Source: Anas platyrhynchos
Lineage: Eukaryota > Chordata > Aves > Anseriformes > Anatidae
Direction: 5' to 3'
Assembly (NCBI RefSeq): GCF_047663525.1
Contig: NC_092602.1
Coordinates: 1,805,501-1,869,500 of the forward strand
DNA: 64,000 bases
A program made the translations under genes and the position numbers. This document shows, piece after piece, positions 55,280 to 64,000 of this stretch; position 1 is the stretch's first letter; each line of letters starts with the position of its first letter. Below the pieces are notes generated by a model that searched no databases, was not told where the DNA came from, and saw nothing but the letters and a program-made list of their open reading frames with translations.

Positions 55280-55650
55280 GCGGGGCGGGGCGGCTAATTA
55301 GTACAGGACCCTAATGAAAACGTAAATCCCGGCACATTAATCACCCAATTATTTGGGAGCCACAAGGCAGGCGGGGTTAAACCTAATTAAGAGACAAACA
55401 AAGTTCATCAGGGGACAGAAAACGTTCGCTCACCGTACGGCTAGGCTGCAACGAAGAAATATCAGGCAATAATTTATTAAAGATCCCCCAACCCGCTCCT
55501 CGCGCTGCAGTTCTTAATAACCCAGCGCCCCGGCTTGCAGGAAGCACCGGCTCGGTTTTATTAAAGCATTTGTTCTGCTTTCAGGTCTGCTGGGCACCGG
55601 AGAACAAAAAATATATGCCTCTGCACCATGAATAATTGCATCAATTTCAG
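55280..55650. promoter_or_regulatory. AT-rich candidate regulatory island
   Basis: About 370 bases dense in homeodomain cores (AATTAG, CCTAATG, ACATTAATC, CCTAATTAAG, AATAATTTATTAAAG, GAATAATTGC). GC-rich sequence flanks it. No repeat or coding frame explains it. Confidence 0.3.
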
Positions 55651-56230
55651 GTAATAGGGGCTGGGGACCCAACGCGGGTGTGGGGGTGACACCTAACGCC
55701 GGGACCGGCGCACTTGGGGCTTCATGATCTGAGGTTTGCGCCTTTCCGGCTCAGGATTTAATTCCAATTCAGACATAAAAGTTGCAAAAAGACATAAACA
55801 CGGCCGCTATCAGCATTTCTCTTCCCTCAGCATGTTCGGAGCTCCTTGTCCAAACCTGCTAGGCTGGCACAATCCCGCGACGTGCGCGGCCGTCCTTCTC
55901 CCCAGCCTCATTTCTGCTTCACCCGGCGAGGGAAGCTCTCCAAATTCCTCCTGGCACTGCCGAGCCTCTGGCAGCCTCGCGAGCCCGCGGGGAGGTTGTG
56001 GCACTGGTGGGGAGGCGAGAAATGAGCTGAGGTTATTCGTGTCCTGCTGGAACAGCCCTGGTGGTAATTAGACCAAGGCGTCGTTAGGGATAGGGCAATG
56101 GGGTCACCCTGGGGATGCAGGAATACGATGGCCAAGAGGATGCCAAGAGGACTCCAGGATGATGCCAAGGTGCTGCCTCTGCCCAGGTCCCTGTTAAGGG
56201 AGCAGGGACTCCAGGAGGGCAGGTGCCCTC

Positions 56231-56453
56231 TTTACTGAAAGGGTTGTTTCTTTACTGAAAGGGTTGTTAGACATTGGAACAGGCTGCCCAGGGAGGTGGT
56301 TGAGTCACCATCCCTGGAAGTCTTCAAAAGACGTTTAGATGTAGAACTTAGGGATATGGTTTAGTGGGGACTGTTAGTGTTAGGTCAGAGGTTGGACTCG
56401 ATGATCTTGAGGTCTCTTCCAACCTAGAGATTCTGTGATTCTGTGATTCTGTG
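56231..56453 (+). mobile_element. CR1 LINE 3' fragment
   Basis: GTTAGACATTGGAACAGGCT followed by GCCCAGGGAGGTGGTTGAGT, then TTGGACTCGATGATCTTGAG and GTCTCTTCCAACCTAGA, is the typical 3' end of avian CR1 retrotransposons. It closes with the terminal repeat ATTCTGTGATTCTGTG. It is truncated at its 5' end, as most copies are. The first 20 bases (TTTACTGAAAGGGTTGTTTC) are tandemly duplicated at 56231 and 56251. No reverse transcriptase sequence remains. Confidence 0.95.
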
Positions 56454-59400
56454 AAAAGCACCCCGGGGACACCCCAAAATGCCCAAGGGGGTCCCCTTGC
56501 GCAGAGCATCCTTCATGCTTGGGTTCCACTTGTGAGTCCCGACCTCCCTTTTTTTTTTTTCGTGCGTTTCCCATTAAGCCCGTGTTCCCCGCAGCCCGGC
56601 TAAGCAGTTTATCAAAAGCCTGCACCGTTAGGTTAATGAGGCGCCGTAAATTATTTCCTACGCAGGATGCTTAATCCAGGAACGGGAGCGCAACCCGCCA
56701 GCTGCTGCAGGGGCTCGGGGCGGCGTTCGGTGCCCATCGGGGGCACATGGGGACTGGGGACCCCGCAGAAAGAAACCCTCAAAGCCCGGGGAGAATTTCT
56801 GTCTCCTCCCATCATGTTGTTCAGGAGCCTGCCACCCCTGGAGATTCGGAGCACCGTGAAATAGGGGGGCACGAAGCAGCTCCAGAAGCAGACCTGCGAT
56901 GCCACGAGCGTCCCCCCTGCGGGGATGTCCCCAGCTGCCCCTTGTCCCAGCAAAAAGGGGCACAAAGCCACCACCCAGCCTGTCCCCAGTCCCCCTCCAG
57001 CCTCACGGGGACATCTTGGACTGTGGTGACCAGCACCTGAGGACCCTCCAGCCCCCAAAAACCTCCTCCTGTCCCCTCCTCCCCTCCTGGCAGGCAGCGA
57101 GGAGAGGATTTGCTGCGCCAGCGCCGCATCCTGGACCAGGCTTGGAGAGGGGAGGGGGAAGAATTAAATTTTGGGCTTTCTGGGTGCAAACTGCGGCTGC
57201 TGCTCTGCAGCTTCTGCCTCGTTGGCATTCTCCAGCGGTGCCGCGCGCTCGGCGGGCCCGGAGCCGCTGCAGAGAGCTGAATTATTCAGCTGCAGCACGG
57301 CCCCGCGGCTGACGGAGCCAGCGAGCGTGGCCGGGCGCATCTGAGGCTTTTTGGAGCTCCCGGGGCCGTGCCCTGGAGCCCAGCTGTAACAGATCCAAGG
57401 CAGCAGCTGCACCTCACCCCGATAAGCATCTGCCTAGCAAATAATAATTAAAAGCTGGGGAAAAAAATAAAAATAAAAGACAAGAGCTCCATTAAAAATG
57501 CCTTTTTCTGCACTGATGCGCTCCTCTGGTGCTGCTGCGTGCCTTCCCCCTCTAGCTGGTGTCACAAACTCCCTGGCGTTTGGTTTTTAGGTCACTGCGT
57601 ACCCAGGCAGGCGAGGACTGCCCTCCCCACGGGCTGCAGCACAGCTCTGGGTTCGCTGCTCTCCTCCCTTGTGTCCAAAACTGCTCCGTCCCCTGTGCCC
57701 ACGGTCCCCAGGAAGGAGCAGCAAGCAGGCAGCAACCAAACCCACACCGAAAGAGCCCGACGGGATTTATCGGGATGCTGCCTTGATGGATGGCACAGAA
57801 GGCTCGGAAATCAATCAAAACGAGTGTCTGCCAGGGCTCAGCAGTGGGGACGGCCAGGCAGGGCTGCTCCAAACCCACCGGTGACACCAGGGAAGCTCTG
57901 CGCCGCCACCGTGTCACCCCCAGCGCCTCCAAACAGCAACAGCCCCAAATAAAGCCCGTGGTGACCTGCTGACCTTCTCCCTGCAGCCTGACGACTTACA
58001 GAGCCCGTGCCAGCAGTGCTCGAGCCCTGTCCTTTTTGCTCCCTTTGCCCCGTGCAGGACGCTGCCAGCCCCACCTAACGAGGACACAGCATCTCACAGC
58101 GCTGCCTCACCCTGAGGCTGCGGGACGCGGGGACACGTGGTGGCCAATGCCACCCCCTGTGCCATCCCCTCGAGCACCTCCCCGCGCCGCCAGCCAATTA
58201 TGCAGATCTCCAGGGCACAAGCGCCTTCCCCGGGTCATTTTTCAAACGATTAAATATAAAAAGGCCCAGGCGCAGCTCGTATTTCAGTGGTCATGTTGCT
58301 GCCAAATATTATCACGGCAACGCCAGCTGTAAAACGGAAGCAATCAATAACCCCGGGGCTCGGGCTCCGGCACCGTGCAGCACCCGGCTGGGGCAGCCTG
58401 CTCCCCGTCATGCCTCTGGGTTTGGGACCACCTCGTAGGATGCTCTTGTCCCTTTTGCTTTGTTTTTTTTTGTTGTTTTTTTTGGCACAGGGTTCACGCA
58501 CTTTTTTCTTCGTGCGTCTCCTTCCCAACGGGCGCAACACCCGGCGTGCCCGCAGGCCATCAGGTTCCGAATTTGGGAGCCACACGAAGGGCAGCCCCCG
58601 TGTTTTTTGGGGCCAGCTCTCCCTGCCCTGAACAAACTCCGGCTCTTTGTCCGCCCGTTGCATAAGAAAACTGAGCTCATGTCTCCCTTTGAATGAATTA
58701 TTCACACTTGGCTCCGCACGCACTAATATTTAAAAGCCGCCGCTGTGGGAAACGCTGCTCCTTTTTTTCCAGACGTCGTTCCAGACGGTTCAGCTCGGAC
58801 CATTCACCGAGGAACAATCTGGCACGCTCGTGGTGTTGTTCCCTTTCTCCTAGCAGATGGGCAGAGGCGGAGGGGGGGCGAGGAAGGGACCGGACCTCCT
58901 TGTCCCCCTCCTTGTCCCCAGCGTGCGCCCGGGCGAGCAGCGCCGTGCAAGGAGCGCATCCCGCACGTCGCCACCTCCTCGAGAGCCTCGCTTGGCTTTG
59001 TCCTGAGGATCTTGCCTCTTGTCCTGGTGGGTGGTGAGGATGTGCCCCGTGAGGATAACAGATCCAGACCCGCAGGTCGGGTGGGAAGAGCTTCCGCAGC
59101 CTCCAGGACAGCCCTAAATCAGGACGGGTCCCAGCCTCGCCACGTAGCGTGGGGCAGGAGCAAGGCCCCCGAGCCCTGGAAATGATTCAAGTCCCTCTGA
59201 TCTATTGGGGTGGCAGAGCTCTGCAGCGGGGTGCTGGGGTGGTGGCCAGCACCTGTTTAAACGAGTACGAGCCCCAGGGGGGGCAGGTGGCAGCACCAAT
59301 GTCCCCCATGCCCCCAGCGCTACGTGCTCCAGGGGGGATCCTGCCCCCAGGGGTCCCGGCTGCCCCCCAGGGCAAGCAGCATTCGTGTGGCACCTCCAAA

Positions 59401-62400
59401 GCTTCTGGATTTAACGGGGACACGCTCCTCGTTAGCCTGCTGGTCAAACCACCCCGAAGCCATTCACGGAGGCTGTGGAGAGCTTCCCTGCAGCAATCAG
59501 GGTTTCCATGGCAGGGCTCTTATCAGGTAGATAACAATCGGCTATTCAGCCCTGCCTGGCTGGCCTTTAATTAATCACACTGACCCTCAGCCCGGGGACA
59601 AAGCCAGGCGACAGAGACACCCGTGAATTTCTTCAGCTCTCAGCCCCAGCCCACCCTGCCTATAAACCCCAGAGCTTCACCCCCATGGCTGTTCCCTTTG
59701 ACCCAGCAACAATCCCTCCTTTTGGCTTTTCATCGGCCGCAGCTTTTCTTCTTCTCAGGGTTTGGTGTCATCGAGACGAGCCTTTTTTTTTTTTTTTCGC
59801 TTTGACAGTTTCTGGAAGGATTTATCACAGCGCTGTAAGGAGATTCCAGTTATCTCCCCATCCCTGATGGAGCCAGAGAACCTGCTCGGCTCCGGTTTCC
59901 AACCTGCCCCAGGTGCCACGTCCCGCCCCGTGCATCGCCGTGCTCCCTCCAGAGATGTCTGCCCGACCCCAGCTGCTCTCATTCATCTCCCCACATCCCC
60001 AAAAATCACCCCTGTGTGCTGCTGACCCCTTGGGCTGAGCACACACAGCGGCTCTGCATGTGCACCAACACAGCCCCCACGAGGTCCCCCTGATGCTCAG
60101 CTCCCTCACCCCTCCTGCGAGGCCCACGATCCGTAACGAGCTGCTCTCAGCTAACATTAACTCCACCAGGAGCACACAGAGGTGCAATTTTCCACCTCTG
60201 ACTCAGCACAGCCGCAAGTTCCTCTTGTGGCCTCAGTTTTAGCCTTGCTAAGGTTTCCCCGACAGAATTTTCCCCTATCCGCTCGCTCGCTTCGTGCCAA
60301 GCCAGCCCCACCTGCAGCTGGCTGCTGCCTCCCCAAAACCTGGCTCGGGCTCTGAGATCCTTTTAATCTGGGCTGGAATCGAGCCCAAACCCGAACCCAG
60401 GTGGCTGTGGTGCAGGAGGACCAGATTGCCCAAACCTGTGTCCTGTGAGCAGGCGGAGCTGCTGAGCCCAGGGCTGATGCTATCCAGGAGCCACACAGCG
60501 AGGAAGCCCAGACCTGCACACATTTTCTAATTAAAATTAAAAAAATATCTAATTAAATGCCACTTTTTCCTAGCAATTTGGTGACGTGGGCATCACCAGC
60601 CCACCCCGGGGGAGGACCAGCCCCCCAAATCCCCTCCCAGCTGGCGGAAACCCGGCGGGACTTTGCGCATTTGTCAGCTGTGAGCCGCAGACAGGTACAC
60701 GTTGTGGGGCCTCCGTCTGTACAAGCAAAATCAGCATCACGCCCAGTTAATATTCAGCCCGTGATTAATCAAAGGACTCCTCTCCCTGCTCCCATTGTGC
60801 TTGCTGCTCGCCTGCACATCCTTTATTTTTGTTTAAGCGCAGGGGGAGTCAATTGGAAGCGGGGATTTATGGTGGCTGCCAAGCGCCCCGCTCCCCGACG
60901 GCAATGAGTTATATTCCCGTTACGCAGCGCGCAATAAAAAGGGGATGATATTTATTCGGGGGATTTTTGTTTTCCCAAGAAAGCCCCCAGAACCCACACG
61001 GCTGCTAAATCGCGTCCCCGTATTTTGCAGGTGCTGCTGCAACCCATCGCTGAGCACCTGGGTAACGGAGCTGGATTTAAGAGAATAAAATTCTGGGGGG
61101 CTGTGGGGGTGCAGAGCTCCTCCTTCAGCCTTTCTGCTCTCTCCGACCCCCTGGCAGATTGCCCCAACCCCAAAACCACCCATCAATGGGCCAGCAGCCC
61201 AGGGGAGGTGCTAGCCACAGCTCCGCGCATCCGAGTGACAGGGCAGAGGTTTATTTTTAGGCTCGGCCCCGAGGGCATGAAAGCCATTGATCCGAGCTCG
61301 TAATTACATCGTTATCTGTGCCCTACGAGATGAAGAGATCTGTGGATGAGGGATTTGGAAAAGCTGGGCTTGGAAGTGGGTAGAAAAGGGGTTTATTTAT
61401 TGTAGCTTCTCTGTTTCTAAGTGGAGTATTACATAGTAAAAGTTTGCTTTTATTTATTTTATTTATTCATTTATTTATTTCTCCTGGGAAGAAGGAAATC
61501 CTGTCCATGGGAAGGCTGAAGAGAGGGAGCTGGGATGCCCAGAAATTTCCCTGCAGCAAGCAGGGACCCTCAGGACCTCCCTGCACAAACCCTAAGGGTC
61601 CCATGGGGGTGTCCTTTAGCTCTGCGTGGCCCCCACCACCTCGTCCTCGCTTGCTGCTCCTGAGTCCATGAGAAAATCACGCCGGACACACGCCGCCTGC
61701 TCCAGCAGAAGGGGCGAGAGCCAGGTTTGGTCTCCAGGAGCAGCCAGGGCTCCTCTTCCACGCCGAGTGCCTGCTGTCACCCCTGCTTTACAGCCCTCAA
61801 AATGAGGAGCAAATCGGTATTGATTTGGGAACAACTGGAGCTGTAAATTACTGGTGGTGACCGGCTCGGCCGGTACGGAGATGAGGATCCATCGATCGCA
61901 CCGAGGGCCTAAATCTAATTAGCACGCAAGGAAGCTCGTCGGAGCAGCAGAACCACTCCGAGGTCCTGCCATGTAATTAAAGGGGGGGAGTTACCCCCAA
62001 AAGCAGGACATGCAAATGATGGTCCCGACTGAGCACGAGTCACAACCCAAGGGCTTCCTTTTCAGAGAGGGCGAGATAAAAATGGGAGCAGAAATATCAA
62101 CTGGGGGGACAAAGGACCCAATTTTACCCCCAGGTGCCTCTCTCCCTCTCTTTTGAAGCCGTTCCCATTCAGGATTCCACAGCTGGTGGGGGATCGCGGG
62201 TGGGATCCCAGTGCCAGGGCGCGGGGACCCTCAGTGGGTGCCCACCAGGGGGGACACGGGGTGGCCACGGCACGGCCACGGCGCACAGCGGGCGAGCACG
62301 GGGAGGAAAAAGCACAAAGCTCTGGAGCTGGACAACCACAGCCAGAAAAAGGAAGTCACGGCGCAGTTTTGGGGCCGCTAGACGTCTCCAGGAACTGGTT

Positions 62401-62818
62401 TTCGGACGACGAAGGGCTGCCTGTTTCCTGCCGCTGGAGGTTGGGAAGAGAACAAGCAAGAGAAAAAGGGGAACTCTGCGGGCCCCGTGGCACGGTGGTC
62501 ACGGGGACAGGGCTTTGCTCTTCGCCCTGCCACAGCCACACGGTGAGAGCCTCGAGCTTGCTGGAAAATAACCCAATTCCAGCTTTTGGGGCAGCTGCAG
62601 GGCTCCGGGTTCACCATCCCACAAAGACAAGGCAGCACCTTCTGCAGCTCACCGGGAGATAATGCCATTTTTCCCCTTTTTCTCAGAGTTTGTCCCCAAA
62701 GAGGGGAGAACCTCAGGCAGTTTTTTGTGCCAGCGTGCATGAGAGCACGAGGAGCCCTGGAGAGCTCGGGGTCCCCATGCTGCAGCTCATGCAGCCAGCA
62801 CCACGGGGCAATTTTAAA
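56454..62818. other. Non-coding DNA, no gene seen
   Basis: Open frames are short and lack domains. AT-rich patches with homeodomain or TCF-like motifs occur at 58640-58740, 60720-60960, 61230-61450 and 61840-62060. An inverted octamer ATGCAAAT is at 62010-62017. Confidence 0.5.
60720..60960. promoter_or_regulatory. Candidate regulatory island with TCF-like site
   Basis: GTGATTAATCAAAGG combines a paired TAAT core with a TCF/LEF-type ATCAAAG. TTAATATTCAGC, GCAATAAAAAGG and GATATTTATTCG lie nearby in otherwise GC-rich DNA. No coding frame is present. Confidence 0.3.
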
Positions 62819-62932
62819 TAAAAAACACATATAAATATAAATATAAATATAAATATAAATATAAATATAAATATAAATATAAATATAAATATAAATATAA
62901 ATATAAATATAAATATAATAAATATAGATATA
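62819..62932 (+). repeat. (ATAAAT)n microsatellite
   Basis: About sixteen nearly perfect ATAAAT hexamers. Every unit also reads TATAAAT, so the array is a string of TATA-box-like sequences. The minus strand gives an artificial Phe-Ile repeat frame. Confidence 0.92.
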
Positions 62933-63640
62933 TGTCTTTCTGCGCCCTGCTGCTGGCTTTTACGCACACGATAAAAGGGGAAAGGGGCACTACCAGGGCT
63001 GGAGGTGCAGGGGGAGCATCCCGGTGCCGTGCACGGAGCAGCAGTGACACCTTCTGCTGGCTCTGGGCATCGCCACCAGCTCCTGGCTCCGTCCCCACGA
63101 GCTCTTTTTTGGGGGCACGGAGGAGCTGGGTGCCCCCATGGGGACCACCCCACGTCCCCCTGCCCAGGGCTGGGGCATGGTCTTGGCTCGCTGACACCAC
63201 ACGGGGTGGCACCGCTCCGGTGTGCACCCCCCCATGGTTTGGGCTGTGGGAAAACGAGCCTAAAAATACCCCAAAAAAGGAGAAAACAATAAAAAAAAAA
63301 AAAAAAGAGAAAACAATAAAAAATTGCTGGGGTAGCACAGCGGGCAGAGGGCGGGTGCCACTCATGGGCATCACCCACGGCACCCGCACCCACGGGTGTC
63401 TCAGCCTCACGCCACGGGGTGATGCTCAACACTCACCCCACCCCGGCCTTAAACCCAGAGCCTCACCAAACCCCACAGCAGCCCCACTGCACCCTTGGGT
63501 GGGCAAAACCAAGCTGGGAGCCCCCCGTCCTGCTGTGCTGCTCCTCACCCAGCATAACCCAACGCCACCTCCTGACCCCCCCGTCCACGGCTCATAAACC
63601 CATGGGGAACAAAAAGAAGCCGAGAAACTTCGCTTTTTTT
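62933..63640. other. Non-coding DNA, no gene seen
   Basis: GC-rich sequence with an A-rich stretch (63286-63318). It lies just past the predicted end of the right-edge transcript. Confidence 0.5.
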
Positions 63641-64000
63641 CTCTTTTCCAATAGTCTCACTTTATTAGATACCACATCAAGAGAGGATGTTGTGCTGCAT
63701 GCAGCGGAAGACTGGAGGATTTCTAGTTCCTGTGTAACATTTTCTCTTTTCGTTACTATTTGTAAACTGGATATTTGGCTGTAAAATCACTGCATGCGAG
63801 TTGGAATGCAAACAGCAGTAGAAGAGGCTTTTTTTTTTAAATATACCATTCCCAATCCATGTGTGCATGCTCTATTTACAACGAAAAGAAGTCATTCAGG
63901 GCAGAAATCACGATGGGAAAAAACTCCGGGGGAGGTGGCAGTGGAGACAAGGGGGGCGCGTTGCACGGGACTGCGCAGGGGAGCAGCGAGTTGCACATGG
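63640..64000 (-). other. 3' end of an unidentified minus-strand gene (probable 3' UTR)
   Basis: The sequence shifts abruptly to lower GC. On the minus strand it runs into ATCTAATAAAGTG, with AATAAA at 63666-63661, as a canonical poly(A) signal. No repeat explains the composition. One frame stays open from the window edge to a TAA near 63880, but the peptide (SPLPPPPEFFPIVISALNDF) matches nothing I know, so UTR is the safer reading. The gene body lies outside the window. Confidence 0.45.
63661..63666 (-). terminator. Poly(A) signal AATAAA of right-edge gene
   Basis: A canonical hexamer on the minus strand at the end of a low-GC, UTR-like block. A TTGG-containing downstream sequence (63655-63640) follows it. 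Confidence 0.45.

Larger units (their letters stand above)
49701..56230. other. Non-coding DNA upstream of WSCD2
   Basis: No gene is recognised. It contains the 21-bp minisatellite (50485-50646), A- and T-rich tracts (50371-50402, 51131-51162), (ATT)n at 53563-53605, and the CCCATC array (54480-54837). An AT-rich island lies at 55280-55650. Confidence 0.55.

Noticed and set aside
61860-61874. ACCGGC-TCG-GCCGGT palindrome
   Set aside because: Six-base arms in GC-rich DNA are expected by chance at this window size.
62713-63432. Phe-Ile repeat frame on the minus strand, resembling a membrane protein
   Set aside because: Product of the ATAAAT microsatellite.

Overview
The window is vertebrate nuclear DNA, almost certainly from a bird, and probably from a GC-rich microchromosome. 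It holds short introns with GT/AG splice sites, CpG-dense promoters, long G and C runs, and many simple repeats. The only recognisable transposon is a CR1 3' end carrying the avian ATTCTGTG terminal repeat. No bacterial, phage or viral gene was recognised.

Three protein-coding genes can be supported. On the left edge is the 5' part of FICD on the minus strand: coding exon 1 at 1035-1224, and the first 51 bases of exon 2. CMKLR1, the chemerin receptor, lies in the middle on the plus strand as one uninterrupted coding exon (25300-26385). A small 5' non-coding exon is probable at 25071-25146, and there is a poly(A) signal at 26872. WSCD2 lies on the minus strand with eight coding exons between 41822 and 31598. 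They join with matching phases into a 560-residue protein. The FICD - CMKLR1 - WSCD2 order and relative orientations match human 12q23-q24. At the right edge (about 63640-64000) is what looks like the 3' end of another minus-strand gene that I cannot name.

Region by region. 1-1034: FICD exon 2 start and intron 1, filled by a 57-bp minisatellite. 1035-1600: FICD exon 1 and a CpG-rich promoter with several CCAAT boxes, a perfect endoplasmic-reticulum stress element, and a near-consensus RFX X-box. 1617-1882: a G-rich minisatellite. 2036-2090: a possible terminal exon of a short divergent transcript. 2130-25070: no gene seen; contains AT-rich, TAAT-rich islands (mainly 10.4-15.4 kb) set in GC-rich DNA. 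26.9-29.98 kb: spacer between the convergent CMKLR1 and WSCD2. 29.98-42.17 kb: WSCD2 body, with repeat arrays in introns 1, 2 and 3. 42.17-48.66 kb: probable 5' intron of WSCD2, with AT-rich candidate regulatory islands. 48.66-49.5 kb: CpG-rich candidate WSCD2 promoter and first exon. 49.5-63.6 kb: non-coding, with several tandem repeats, the CR1 fragment, and more AT-rich islands.

The three genes do not form a pathway. FICD modifies BiP in the ER lumen, CMKLR1 is a cell-surface chemoattractant receptor, and WSCD2 is a membrane-anchored sulfotransferase-fold protein. I did not find a new biological system. The best leads are the ER stress element in the FICD promoter, the GTAAG-rich array just upstream of WSCD2 exon 2, the palindrome in WSCD2 intron 7, and the AT-rich candidate enhancers.
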